64,000 nucleotides of DNA from Tetrahymena thermophila SB210. Lineage: Eukaryota > Ciliophora > Oligohymenophorea > Hymenostomatida > Tetrahymenidae. The position numbers were made by a program, and so were the translations under genes. The stretch covers positions 248,001 through 312,000 of the forward strand of contig NW_002476218.1 in NCBI RefSeq assembly GCF_000189635.1, read 5' to 3'. Below the pieces are notes generated by a model. That model did not search any database, was not told the DNA's origin, and saw only the letters and a list, made by a program, of their open reading frames with translations. This document shows, piece after piece, positions 51,340 through 64,000 of the stretch (positions are counted from its first letter, which is position 1; the number at the start of each line of letters is the position of its first letter).

Positions 51340-53141
51340 GAGTACTTTTATACAACATACACATAAACTTATTACAAAAGCGAATTGAAGAATTCCTTTC
51401 TGTTGAACATCTTTCATTTAAACTGTCTGCATCTTTCAATTATTAAAATAAAGTCATAAGCTCTCCTCTTCTAACCAAAATGAAATAATAACGCACTCTT
51501 TAATTGTAATAAAATATCTAAGCTAATTTAAATAGGTGAAGCAATTATTAGTAGTTATTAGGAAGGTATTGTCATTTATTTGTCGAAATATCTAAAATGA
51601 TAAATAATTAGCAGTAATTAGTTAGTTTTTAAGCACCAAAAATGTATAAATGCAACCATAAATATATCCGAATAAGTAAAGATAAGCATACAGTTTTTTT
51701 GAAAAATAATATAATTTAATTAAAATTTAATTCGTATAACCATCATAAATATTTTGTAATATATATTAACTTTTTTCATTCTTTTAATATAAAAAAAAAT
51801 TGATTGCTGTCTTTACCTTCAACTAAGTTTTTAACTTTATTTCTAAAGAGAGGAAATATTTTTTAAAATGTAATTTGATTTTCTTTTTCTTTGATTTTTA
51901 AAATAAAAACCAATAAATAAAATGTATGAATATCCTAAATTTCAATTATATATATATTTCATGATTTTCAACGATGGTAACAAATTAGATTCGCTGAATA
52001 AATTCAAAATTAAGCAAGAGAGAATGGGCTTGTTTATTTATTGCTTTTATTTATTTAATTATTTCTTTATTTATTAACTCACCAATAATTAAATAATTGA
52101 TTAAAACTGTTTGTTATTTTTTTAGGGGAGAAAAAAATCATTGATTTGTTAAATAGCATTTATTTATATGTTTATTTGTTTATTTATTTCTTTATCAAAA
52201 AAAGAAGTATCCTTTTAAAAAATCTTTTAAATTTAGAAATAAAAATATATTTGAGCAGTACGATTTATTTATTTACAAAATATTATATTTTAAATTTAAT
52301 AGAAATAAAACTTAAGGCTTTAAAATAAATGAATGCAGATAGATAGATATATAAATATAAAGAGATAGTGTATTAAATAAATCATAAATGTTCAATAAAA
52401 TCTTAATAAAATACACAGTCAAATTTTAAATTAAATTTTAACTAAAAACTACAATAAATTATTTTAAAATCTACACTTTATTTAAAAATTAAAACATATT
52501 AAATTACCATACTTTGAAGTTGATTAATTTATTTTAACAATAAAATTATTTTTATTAAGATCCAGTTTCAAGTTTTACTTGGTATTTTATTTAGTGCAAA
52601 ATGAAGAGTAAGACAAAAACCATTTTCTAGCATTTTGACAGTGATTATGCCACTTTTTTGTGGTCAATACATCTATATAGATAAAAATACAACAAACTTT
52701 GGTACTTTTTGAATTGAAAAAATGTTGATTTTAAATATTTTAAGTAGCTTTTATTTTAGGTCTATGACCACTTATTATTAGACTCTCAAAGAACTCAGAT
52801 TAATATATAAAAAATAATATTTTTGTGCGTATTAAATCTTTATAATAAAAATAGTTTGAGTTTACATTAAAAATTTTCCATGCTTTTTTCCCCTTTTTTT
52901 TTATATTTTTCTTTGTTCATTATTTTATTTTTGCTTTTTTATGAATGAAGCAAGAATACATATATTAATAAATATATACATGCTTGCATGCATGCAGGGT
53001 ATTCAATTCACTACTCATAAGTAAGACATAAATCAATATTGAGTTTAATTCATGATTGTCTGTCTTAATTGATTTAGCACAAAAGAAAAAATAAAATAAG
53101 AAAAATAATAATAAAAATAATATATTTATATACGTCGACTA
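51340..53141. other. Intergenic, AT-rich
   Basis: About 1.8 kb between centrin and the Mei2-like gene. It holds tatata and tgcatgcatgca runs near 51950 and 52980, and a 38-codon plus-strand ATG frame near 52601 too short to call. No RNA gene seen; likely contains a long 5' UTR for the Mei2-like gene. Confidence 0.5.
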
Positions 53142-56100
53142 ATGAAGAATTAAAGCTCTAATAGTTCAGTAGATATAGAGATTAATTCACAGTGCTAAAA
53201 GCCTTCTTAACAACTTTTAGGCCCAAGTATAATTTTGAAAGACCATCAGGAAGATAGAAGTATTTATTATACATCCACATTTCATTCATTTATCAAGCCT
53301 TGCCTTCAAAAATTTTATCCATTTTTAAAAATGATTCTTTTGCATTAATTAAAAGTTTTGTAAATAATTGAAAGATTAAAACAATTTTGCATAAAAAAAC
53401 CATCATTTTGTGCATCTTACATAAGTTTTAAAATCAAATATTATAGCTAAAAGCAATTCTTCCTCATAGAACAGCACCTTCAGAAAGGTTCATTCAACTA
53501 AAGGCAAAAATGAGAAAAGTAAAAGGCCTTCTAGTGTGACCCAAAGACCAAGTTCGATTCCAAAATTTGTATCATCCTTTTCAAATGAAGCGCAAAAAAT
53601 AGGTTTGAATGGAAATACAAGAAGTTAAGATGATAGTTATGCAGTAAATAGTCTAATTAGTAGCATGAATAATAGTTATTGCATTCAATAGAATGCTCAT
53701 GACATTTTGGCTAAATCTAAACTCCAAAATTCTTATCATTAACGAGGAAGTTCATTGTAAGCAATAGGTTAAGTAAATGTATTTAGCACATAGTATTCAA
53801 GCAATCTTAAAGGTGGATCTTCTCAATCTTTATAGAATTAAGTTGCTTAATCATAATCCCTAGCTAACAGCTTTGTATCTGTTAATCAGCAAGCAGTAGG
53901 TTCATCTGGAGATGAAAAATCTGGAGCAAATGTTTGCTAATCTTTCTCTGCCGTCATCTCAGCTCAGCCTGTATCTGAACTTAAAATTGCAGGTCCTGAG
54001 ATTAATAACCTTTAAGTATCATCACAAAGTTAGCCATTATCTGATAATTTAGTATTTAAACACGCTTCGTCACTTGATCTCCCTCCTTAATCCTCTCTAA
54101 ATGTCAGTTCAAAATTAATTAATCAATAAGTAAATGCCGCTCATAAGTATAATAATCCCAAATAGCTAAATGAGTAGTAAATTTTAAAGTCATAAAAGCA
54201 CAAGTAAAAAAATATACTAGAAAATGAAGAGGATTGTGATCAAAAAGATAAGTAAGAAGATGAAGAATAGAATGAGTAAAATGTATGCGAATTATAGCAA
54301 GCATAGGGTATTGAAGCCTTCGATGTAGTAGCTAACAACAAAGCAGATTCTGAAAATTAGATGAGTTAAGTTTAAATATAAGGGAATAATATATTTGGAA
54401 TAAATACTGAGTTAGAAAAAATAGATCTCAATAATAGCAGCTCATCTAAGCATACTTCTAACTCAATAACATCAAGGTCACATAAAAATTAGTCAAATAT
54501 CTCTGATGATTTTTTGTAGGATTCAAAATAAGAAAGTGTAAACAACAACAGTATGATTGTTAGCAGTAGCAATAATAGCAGCAGGGTTTTTAAAGGATCA
54601 AGCAACAATAGCTTTATCCTAAATTAATGTACTTAAAAAGCAGCTGCATAAAATCCTTTAAACGAATTTATTCAATCCAAGGAAGAAATCAAAGAAAGCA
54701 TAAGTAGATCTAAATATTGCGCAAAGCCTAGAGATGCTCATGTAAATTTTAAAAAATAGATTTCGACTTGAATTTGCTTTGTTGGTTATAAATGAAACCA
54801 TTTTTATTTTGCAATTTGATTTCTTTACAAATATATCTATCTCTCTATCAATCTAAGCTTTAAAAAATAGGAACAAATTTTCTTTTTATTAAATTGATTA
54901 ATTTAATTTTTTTGTTAAGTTCTAAATAAGATTTTTAAACAAACATGCAAAACACTTATAGATAAATAGAATAGATATACATAAATACATATATTTATGC
55001 ATGAATGCATACTTACCTATTATGATATTTTTTTTTAAATATTTATAAAATTTAAATAGATACTTTAAAATGCAAGATTGCCTATCAAGCCTATTTTACA
55101 AGATGAATCTAAAAATCAAATTCTAACTCTAGATGACAAGTTAATTGCTCCTCCTTCAATTTAAGTAATATAAAAACCTAGCCAAGATTTAAATGAATCA
55201 CAGTTGAAAGGCAAACAAAAATTAAAATAACTTATGCATAGAAGAGGAAATACTTTAAGTAGAAATGATATAGAAGATTTGTAGTTCTTTGAGTTTTAAG
55301 GTAATTTTGAATTCATTTTGAATATTTTTGTTTATATTAATCTACTATTTTTAAAAGACTCAGTCTTCCAAAAGGTTTCATCTGAAGATGAAAAAGTAAA
55401 TTCTAACTAATTGGAAAACAAGCAAACATCTCAGGAAAATTTAAGCACAAATCCTCTTTCTTTTATCAACCCTTCCTAGGTCTATGACTTTTAGAATAAG
55501 AGTAATCCCCTATAATATGCATTCAATTATTTTTAAATTTTTTTTCAACTCTTTCAATTTTTAGGATAGAAAAGAAGCAAATAAATAAGCTAAGAAATAA
55601 ATTAATAAATAAACTTCAATGTTAATTTTTAAAATTTAAAAAGAAGATATCTTAATATTTTTGTATTAATTATTTATTAAAGACAATGAAGAAGATAATC
55701 AAAACGAGCAAGACTACTAACAGGAAGATTAAGATGAAGATATTGAAATCAAAAAATAAGTAGAACTGCTAAACAGTGACGACTCTGAGAACGAAGATAA
55801 GGTAAGAAATATAGGTAAGCCCAGTCCTCATCCTCCTGTTGGTGTTTACTAATAACAAATTTATCATCCGATTCCTTAGCAATAATCCCAGTAATAAATG
55901 AGTTTTCATCCTCACTTAAATCCTTTTGTTGATATCCCAAGCTAGTCCACTCCATAGATTCAATAACAAAATTTTGATTCTTTTAGCAAGCAATCTTCTA
56001 CTCCTAATCAACAATTAGAGTATATTAGCTCAAAGAGAATTGTTGGCCCTAGACCAATGTCTATTGATTAGCAATTTTCTTAATTCTTTGCTACTCCTAA

Positions 56101-58483
56101 TTAGTAATAAATTATGAACATACCAGAAAAGTGTGGATCACCTTTATAATTTACTGATTACTCTCAATAGTAAGGGTAGTCTCCTTACATCTTATACGAA
56201 TCACCAGCACATTAACACATTCAATCTATTTATAACTAAGGGATGAAGTAACCTACAAATAATATGAATAATATTATTTAATTTAATTAAATGAATACAC
56301 CTTCTCCCCCAATCCAAGGCAACTAATAAAAGAACTATTAGATCTTTTAGCAACACACTTAGATGTAATAAATGATGTGCTAAATTCCAGCATAACATAG
56401 TATTGGTATCTAGTAGCCTTAACAAAATTAATAGGGTAATCAATAGCAATAGTAATAGGCTGGTTAGATATTTAATTAGAACTAAATAAGCTTGGGATAA
56501 TAGGGCTAATAATAAATGATGGCTATGATGAAGAACTAAAAGCAGCACTTGTAAATATAGCCTAACTCTTTGTTCTCTTCAAATTCAAGCTCTACATACC
56601 ACTTGTAGAAATAAAATTGCAATCTATCTCAAGCATCAACAATAGACTCAGCAGATTATATCAACACTTTCAGATCAGGATCTTCTTATGGTGTTTAGGA
56701 TGTCTAGTAAGATCAAGTAGTTAAGATGATTAAGCAATAGAGTTAGTCGATATAGTAATAACTGCAAGTTAGAAGCTAATGTATTCAATCTCAAGTGCAG
56801 CAACAATAAAGCTAGCAAGGACCTTAACTCAACTAGCAGCTAAACTTCTTCCCAAACCATCATCTCGCAAATTAATAAGAAAAAGGTTTCTTTTAATAAC
56901 CTAATACAAACGCAAATTAATTTTTGCTTGAACCTTTTACTTCTTAACCTCAGTTTAATTAATATTAAATGAGCCAATTCTAACAAAATTAATAAATTCC
57001 GTTTACAAATGAGTTCATGCAAACGCCTTTTCCTCTTCAATACCTTTAAGTATACATTCCTTAAAATCATGCATAGGTTGTTTAATAACCAATTGGTTAG
57101 ATCTCTCCAGAAAAATTTGATTAAGTACCTCAAGCTCCTCCTCCTCACATTTTTGCTAATTCTTAATTGCTAAATAATTAAGACATTTCAAAGATATCTA
57201 AAAATCAATTCTAGCTAAAATAATAAATGTAAGGCTATAATAAGCCTTCTCACTCCAAATAGCTATCATGCTAATAATTAGGATAATACGATTAATAGAA
57301 CTAAGTATAACAACTTTAATAGAGTCAAATTTAATTTTCATAAGGAAATTAATACTAGCTTAAGAATAACAAATTTAACTAAGATAGTAGCAATATTGTT
57401 AACCAAAGCTAATAAGGTAACAGCATCTGCAACAACAGCATGACTTTCCATAATAATTCATAGAATAAAAATTAAATTAATAGCTCTAACGTTAACAGCT
57501 AACCTATTAAAGGAAAAAAGAAATTAGAAATAAAAGAGGAGGATATAAGCTATGATATTGATTTAGATAAGTTAGGTGAAGATAAGCGTACTACCGTTTG
57601 CATTAAAAATATCCCAAACAAATATTAGCTTAACTGTGTTTTACAAACAATAGAAAAAAATCACAAGGATAACTTTGACTTTTTCTACTTGCCTATTGAT
57701 TTTAATGTAAATTTATTCTTAACTTATAAAAAATTTGATATAAAAAAAATAAAAAATTAATTAGAATAAGTGCAATGTTGGCTATGCATTCATTAATTTT
57801 ATCAAGCCAGAATACATTAAAGATTTTTATCTTGAGTTTAATGGCAAAAAATGGAAGAAGTTTAATTCAGACAAGGTAAAAATATTGTTAATATTAGCTA
57901 ATTTTATTAAATATTATAACAAATTAATAGATTTGCAGCTTAAAATATGCTACAATATAAGGTATTCCTTAATTACAAGAGCATTTCTAGAATTCGAGCG
58001 TTATGAACTAAAGAGTAAAAACTATTTATAAATCAGAGACTATCTTAATTAATTAATTTATTTTTTATTTTATAATAGGAAAAAAAGTTTAAACCAGTGT
58101 TTTTAAATGTCATAAGCAATATGATTGACAAACAAAAGCAACAATCTACATAAAATGATTGTAATAAATCAAATTTTAACGATGATAATAATGGCATTAA
58201 TTAATAAATGGGTAAAAACAATTTTATGGAAGGAAGCACCAGTTAAAACTAGACTGAATAAGCTTTCAACTATAACAATAACAAGTAAAACAACTATTCC
58301 TATCAAAGCAATCACAGCCAACATAGCAACAGCAATAATAATACCAGCTAAGGAGGTTAAAATAGCACTAATTATCACAAAAAAAATAACAGTAATAGTA
58401 ATAACAACTATTTTAATAGATACCATAATTCTAATTAGAAGAATTACAATAATAACAAACATGAATATGTTCAAAAGCAATGA
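53142..58483 (+). CDS. Mei2-like RNA-binding protein
   Basis: Multi-exon gene. Start ATG at 53142 (MKNQSSNSSVDIEINSQ); the first splice junction (~53350-53450) is uncertain. Most of the protein is Ser/Asn/Gln-rich and disordered, with long Gln tracts between 55.8 and 57.5 kb. The C-terminal Mei2-type RRM is unmistakable: RTTVCIKNIPNKYQLNCVL, FDFFYLPIDFN, then after an intron CNVGYAFINFIKPEYIKDFY, FNGKKWKKFNSDK, and after another ICSLKYATIQGIPQL and HFQNSSVMNQ. An extra exon KKFKPVFLN and an Asn-rich tail end at TGA 58481. Mei2 proteins bind non-coding or meiotic RNAs; in fission yeast Mei2 is essential for entry into meiosis, and plant AML proteins act in development. A role in conjugation/meiosis or growth control is inferred. 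No N-terminal RRMs were seen; the family can have up to three. Confidence 0.9.
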
Positions 58484-60046
58484 TTTCATTTGACATTAAG
58501 ATACTTTTATCTGCCTAAACAGTTAGATAGATAGATAAATAGATATAATATTTATCATCATCAAACATTCTTTTTTATAAGAATAATTAATTGAATTTAT
58601 CATTTTAAAATATTTCAACTTTATTTATTTTTCACTTGAAAAATAATAAAAATTAACAACATACATACATATAAGCTCAGTGCATAAAAACTGAAATTAA
58701 TTAATAACATAAATAAATAAATACATACCTACCTACATACATACATAAAATCATTCATCTCTTCAAATTTTAATATTATTTCAAAGTAGCTATTTTTATA
58801 CTAAATCTAAAATTAATGAACCAAAATAAAATTATTCTATTTCTATCATCGACAATAAATTATATCTTAAATTTGAAGATGATAAGCTAAATAAATAAAT
58901 AAATAAAAAATTAAATATCTAAGATAAATTTCTTTTTTATAATGTTCATTTCAATACTTTTATATTTGCATCTTAATTGTTAAAATACTTACTTTTCATT
59001 CTCTTTTAACATTATTTTTTGTTTAATATTCAAATAATTTTAAATTTTATTTAATAATTTTTTCAATAATTATGTCAAATCTTACTTAAAAATTATTAAT
59101 AATTTTGATATTAACTTTTGTTTACCAATAAGTAAATACCTTCATTTTATAATCAACTTTTACTTTATTTTAAAAGCATCTTAATATTTAAAAAATATAC
59201 CTATGTTTAATAACAATAATTATTTTATTATTTTCACTTATAATAAAATATTCATTCTAAAAAGTTGATAATAATTATACATCGCATCACCGAAAAAGAA
59301 ATAGGTAAAGAATTTATTTGCTACAAAAAGAAAAAAAAAAATTAATTAAGCTTAAAAAACAAACTAATTTTTTCTAAATATTTCTTATTAAAAAGAATTT
59401 AATCTTTTTTTTATTTGAGAATTACAAAAGAAAGGTAAAATATTTAAATAATTTTTTTTCTTTTAACTTTACAGAATATTTGTATCTAAAGCTCACTATA
59501 AAAATGTTTAAATCTAAATTTAATTATTTAAATTATCATTTCATAATAATAAATAATAAAATTTTAATATGTAAATATATCATTAAATTAATTAAAAAAA
59601 TTTATTTTTATTCATAAAATAAAGAATTATAAAGTTTATATTATTATATATTTTTTTAAATCAAAATGGTATTTTCCTTAAAAGTTATAAGCTTAATTCA
59701 ATGAATGCGAACTTTCATATCATAAGAATGAGTAATAAAATTGTATTATGTAAATTTATCATTAAATTAATAAGAAAATATATCTTATTATGAGAAAAAA
59801 GTAAATAACAAATTTCAAAATTTATATTTATTTATTTTTTCAATGAAATAGATTAAAAATATAAAGATGGATATGATAAAGTACAATTTAAAATACGAAT
59901 GATATATATATTTATATAAAGTGGTTCCACATATTTTTTATATTATAAGTGAATATATAGTATTACGATTAATTCCTCAGTATACTAAGTTATTAAATAT
60001 TTTTTATTCTTAATAATTAATGATCAATCATTTACATCTAACCTCA
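58484..60046. other. Intergenic between convergent genes
   Basis: About 1.6 kb. Contains ataca/taaa/ctac simple repeats at ~58655-58750 and ~58890-58910, otherwise A/T runs. No coding frame on either strand. Confidence 0.55.
58655..58750. repeat. Microsatellite cluster (CATA/AATA/CTAC)n
   Basis: Imperfect tetranucleotide runs: acatacatacata, aataaataaata, then acctacctacatacatacata. Typical macronuclear intergenic microsatellite; no function inferred. Confidence 0.7.
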
Positions 60047-61333
60047 TCAGACTTAGGTTTAAATGTTTAATTTAAAACTTTTAATTTCGATTGTTTTGGT
60101 CCATGGTTAAACATAGATGACAGCTTCTCCTGTCTTCAAGTTGTCAGCCTTTCCGTATTAGAAAGTAATTCTATAGTTAACTCCACTAACTATCTGTTAG
60201 GCGACCTTAAGAATTTTTTAAATTTTTAAGCTCTTTAAAATCAATTCTTCAACAAGCTTCTTGTAAGCTGATCCTAATCCAGTTTGTGGGTTTTTCAAAG
60301 TTTCTTAATCGTATTCCATATCTTACCATTATCCTTCACCATTATCAGATTAGGTTAAAGTACGATCAAACTTTAAGCTAGTGACTTAAGGCTTTCCTTC
60401 AAAAGGAAGATAAACAATTACTTATCCCTTTCCAATTGTGCCATCTAACTTCAAGTATGAGAAATTAATACGATAGTTGAAACCATTGACAAGCTATCTT
60501 TCGACGGATATCAGATTATGGAAGAAGAGTCCTACTTTTTTCAAAGATTAAAGAAGCTCTTTGAAGATGGGATATAATTCATTTTGGCTATTTGTTAAGT
60601 AATCTTGCTAGTATTCAATAGTAGAATAGCCTCCGATGATCTAATTGTCGCTATCATTTTCATTAATTACATTTTCATCTTCAAGTTAAAGATCTTCGAC
60701 TTCAGTAGTTTTTTCCCAGGAGACATCATAAATTTAGCAAGAACCTTACTTTTCTTCACCATTAATTTTGTAAGTAAAGTTGACCTTAAGAAGGATACCA
60801 CTTACAATCTTAGATTATATACTGTCAAATCTAACAAATTCAACATTCTTTTCTTTGAGGGCTTTAGTAAGTTATTAGAATGCTCTGAATAAAAGTGAAT
60901 CAGGCTTTGATTAGAAACCGTTATCGATTTCATAGTCCTACCAACCGCCAACCATCTAGCCAAGAAGATTTTCTTATTCAGGTTAAAGCTTAACAATTGT
61001 GAATTCAGGAGTTCCATTGATAGGAATATAGATTTAAATCAAACCTTTCTTTGTTTAATTGTTTTGTTCGTACGAGAATTCAATTTTGTAATTTATACCA
61101 TTAACTACTTAAGTTTAAACATGGTAGAAGTTAATATTTGAGATTAAGAGTTTTTGAACTCTTTGAAGAAGGAGTTTGTAGATTGTGTTTAGAGGAGATT
61201 AAGCATTTATCTTGTAGTCGTTATTCTTCTCTAAGTCATAATCGTTCCATCCTCCAACCTTAGTTGGACCTCCAATCCTAGCTTGTGAGAAAACCACAAG
61301 AGATATTAGCAAGCAGATAAGTACTTTTTACAT
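60047..61333 (-). CDS. Secreted multicystatin with four cystatin-like domains
   Basis: One exon, exactly 429 codons including TGA (428 residues). An N-terminal signal peptide MQKVLICLLISLVVFSQA is followed by four repeats of about 100-105 residues. Each has the type-1/2 cystatin signature QxVxG: QVVNG at 75, KIVSG at 175, QLVNG at 280, QIVSG at 380. Each repeat also starts with a Gly-Gly or Gly-Gln pair plus an aromatic (GGW, GGW, GGY, GQW), the site that enters the protease cleft in cystatins. Domain 2 has Lys for the first Gln. Cystatins are tight-binding inhibitors of papain-family cysteine proteases (cathepsins L/B/H). A secreted or lysosomal/phagosomal inhibitor is inferred. The codons are relatively G/C-rich for this window. 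Domain 4 ends abruptly in a basic stretch. Confidence 0.88.
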
Positions 61334-64000
61334 TTTTACTTTGATATATTTTTATTTTTTATTTTGATTATTGTTTATAATTTTTTTGATGAGATTGTCT
61401 TTATAAGTATTTCAATGTTGTTTGGGAGTCGAGTCTTCATTATTTAATAAATTATCTATTCTTATTAATACTCGTAAAAAAGCAATAATTTAGGAAATTT
61501 TTAATTTCCCACATAATCAATCAAATTTTACTAGATAATTTCTATTTATTGTACAATGACTCTCTACCTAATCATCTTTATAATTAATTTCCTTCTATTA
61601 GCAATAATAAATATATTTATCTATTTTATGGCTCAAATCCATAAACCTTAGATAAAATCAGAAAATATAAATCGTGTTGATATCTAGTATCAACTTACTT
61701 CTTTACCTGATAATTAAAGTTATATACAGATCTTTAATCAAATAATATTCTCTTTAAGTTGAATTTGTGTTATATTTGCATTTTATTTCAACTTTATTTG
61801 TATCATTTTTATTTGAATTTCCTCTTGAGATTTTCTTCAATTTCTAACCTTACAATTTTCAAATATGATAAAGATATTAGCAAATTTTAGCAATCTAATA
61901 AGCATTCAAGATTGCACAAGATCAAATACCTATTTTTATTAAGACAAGCAAAAAAATTATCCTTTATACAAATTCAGGATTGTTATCTGAATAATAAAGA
62001 AGTCTTTCAAAATTTTTTACTTCAGTATGATTATAAAACAATAACACAAAAAAGACTAAGGAATATTGATACATTTGTTAAAACAAATTACAATTCATGC
62101 GAACCTCAAGAGTCACACAAATAAAGTATTGATATGTTTACAATTAAATAATAAATAAGCTGTTACATAGCTCTTTGACTTACTGAAGTGGTTAATATGT
62201 AACTTGAGTAATACTTATTTAATCATTTTATAATTTACATAGAAATCATATAAATTAAATATTGAATGACATTTTTTTCAATTATTATTAAAAATTTTGT
62301 AGAAATTTATATGTTTATTTGCTTGATTGCTTGTAAATAAATTTGCCTAGAAGAATAAATTTTTTGAAAAATTTTAAATTTAATAATTTACCATACTATT
62401 AATTTTAACATATTGATAAATACGCTTTAATAATTAATAGAAATTATAACTCTTTTAAATAAAATATTTCACACCATATTTCCATAATTCAAATAAAAAT
62501 ATATTTAACCCATGCTTAACTAAAAATTTTTATTTTTAATTTGACTTTTTCTCTTTCACTAAATAGATTAACAATTAATTTACGATTCTTTTTATTTATT
62601 CCAACATATCTTTTAAATGACGCTTATCGAAAAAAATTAATAAATTACATACAAAAAAGTATTGCATCAACAAATTTTTAAACATTTTGAATGTAAGATT
62701 ACAATAATTAACCAGGGAACATAGAATTTATATACTTGATATGCTTATTATAAGTATTAATTTAAAGAAATTTCTAGAGCTATTATGAACTTTATATCGA
62801 TTATCAATTTTTTAAATTTATAAAAAATTTACTTAACAAATCTGTGATATAAAAATATAGATAGATTATAACTTTTATGGATTTCAAATTTATCTTAAGA
62901 TATTTTCTTTTTTAAACTTTTTAAATACATCTGTCTAATTTTCATCAAATAATATTTTTAAATACAAAGAAAAAGAGGCTTTTAAGTTACATTGATTATT
63001 ACTTTCAAATAATATTTACATTTTCATTTACACAACATATACTAAAAACTCAACTTTAAAATATGTTAAAAGTAAAATATTATTACAGAATTTAAGAAGA
63101 ATAATGATAAAATGTAATTTTCATCAGGATTTTTTTTCATTTAAATTAATTAATTTCTTTTTTATAAAGTTTATTATTTATTTTATAATTTATAAAAGTA
63201 ATTTCATACTTTAGATTGTTTTTACCTTCATAAATAATTTACTAACATCTTTTAACTTGCTAGATTTTATCTAAAATAATATTATTATGTTAAAAATTTA
63301 AATTTAGTTGTAAAATAATTGTTAATTTTTTAAATAATAGTTTTCAAATAATTTAGCTTACAAATGTAAAATCTGAAATTCTTTAAAAAATTTACGATGT
63401 TACTTATTATGATAAAATAAAAATATATTTATTAAAAAATACAAAATTAATTACTGCTTTTAGTAAGAAAAAAGCTAATAACTAATATTATTTTCATTTC
63501 ATATATATGGCAGCTTTACTTTTGAAATTTATTTTACAATAAAATAATTATTTTTTGCCTTCATAAATCTCAATTAACTTATAAATTCCTTAAGCAAGCT
63601 TTAAATATTTGATATTAAGTATTTAAATATAAAACTTAATATTAAAATTTAAGGTTTTTATATTATTTTTAAAATTTGTAAATGAATTCTTTATATAATC
63701 AATGAATATTTTTAGTTTTTATTTTTATTAATTTATTATTTAAAACTGTTTAAATGTAAATTATTTTACCTTTTAACAAAATACCTTGATATGAAGATAA
63801 ATAATTTTCATTTTACATATATATAAGTAAATATTACCAAATATAAAGGCATTTAACAGGGAAAAAATATTATAACTAAGCTTTTAAAAGAATTTGAATA
63901 TTATCATTTACATAATATATAATAATTTTTAATTGCCAATTGTAAATAAATCAAAAAAAAAAAAAACTAAAAAGCTTTTATTTTTTTAATTTAAAAAAGT
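61334..64000. other. Intergenic, AT-rich window end
   Basis: About 2.7 kb with no supported gene. A TGA-free plus-strand frame of ~155 codons (61711-62178) has no in-frame ATG and is not called. The remainder is A/T-dominated, with poly-A near 63955 and no recognisable RNA, telomere repeat or mobile element. Confidence 0.55.

Noticed and set aside
52601..52717. 38-codon ATG ORF with normal-looking composition
   Set aside because: Too short, no homology recognised, lies in a likely 5' UTR/intergenic region.
52960..53000. tgcatgcatgcatgca run as a regulatory palindrome
   Set aside because: Looks like a microsatellite among tatata runs; no second copy or context supports a binding site.
56201..57148. 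Minus-strand Leu-rich ORFs of 115 and 102 codons
   Set aside because: Antisense of the Gln/Asn-rich exon of the Mei2-like gene; Leu richness is the complement of Gln codons.
58125..58493. Overlapping ORFs of 106 and 122 codons rich in Ile/Thr/Val
   Set aside because: Out-of-frame readings of the Asn-rich tail (AAT/AAC repeats) of the Mei2-like gene.
61711..62178. TGA-free plus-strand frame of ~155 codons with partly protein-like text
   Set aside because: No in-frame ATG, no plausible splice partner found and the first third is hydrophobic T-run sequence; could be a lone exon, but unsupported.

Overview
This window is nuclear DNA of a ciliate, most likely an oligohymenophorean close to Tetrahymena. 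The sequence is extremely AT-rich. Only TGA behaves as a stop: TAA and TAG sit inside conserved domains at glutamine positions (for example in the ETF-ubiquinone oxidoreductase, centrin, Maf and NOT4 genes). Introns begin with GT, end with AG, are almost pure A+T and mostly 50-160 nt long. A standard-code translation therefore breaks every gene into fragments, so the models here were rebuilt by hand with TGA as the only stop. Where exon lengths could be counted, the spliced CDS is divisible by three.

Layout. 1-8.3 kb: the 3' part of a very large coiled-coil/EF-hand/multi-C2 protein (+). 8.7-14.9 kb: a degenerate Ras-like GTPase with a huge Q/N-rich tail (+). 15.5-16.5 kb: a six-exon Maf-type nucleotide pyrophosphatase (-). 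17.1-19.6 kb: an intronless SUMO E3 ligase candidate with two SP-RING fingers (+). 20.6-22.2 kb: two small genes (-), one of them with a strongly biased, high-expression codon pattern. 23.1-29.9 kb: a PAS-containing, multi-membrane-span TmcB-like protein (-). 30.8-33.1 kb: a Q/N-rich protein with a GGLGP-type motif, perhaps ciliary or centrosomal (+). 34.8-38.2 kb: a NOT4 (RING-RRM) ubiquitin ligase (-). 38.7-39.1 kb: a small unknown gene (-). 39.4-40.3 kb: an array of about 200-bp degenerate repeats. 40.9-43.5 kb: mitochondrial ETFDH (+). 44.9-47.4 kb: a Gpt2/Sct1-type glycerol-3-phosphate acyltransferase (+). 47.7-50.3 kb: an intronless 855-residue Q-rich protein (+). 50.8-51.3 kb: centrin (+). 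53.1-58.5 kb: a Mei2-like RNA-binding protein (+). 60.0-61.3 kb: a secreted four-domain cystatin (-). The rest, including the last 2.7 kb, is AT-rich intergenic sequence with short microsatellites.

The genes do not form an operon or a single pathway, as expected of a ciliate chromosome. Loose themes are Ca2+ and membranes (multi-C2 protein, centrin, acyltransferase), post-transcriptional or protein-level control (NOT4, Mei2-like, SUMO ligase) and mitochondrial metabolism (ETFDH). At least five proteins carry long Gln/Asn-rich tails. The best candidates for undescribed biology are the pseudo-GTPase with its prion-like tail, the tandem SP-RING protein, the secreted multicystatin and the C2-domain tower protein. 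No CRISPR, IS element, tRNA, rRNA or telomere repeat was recognised.
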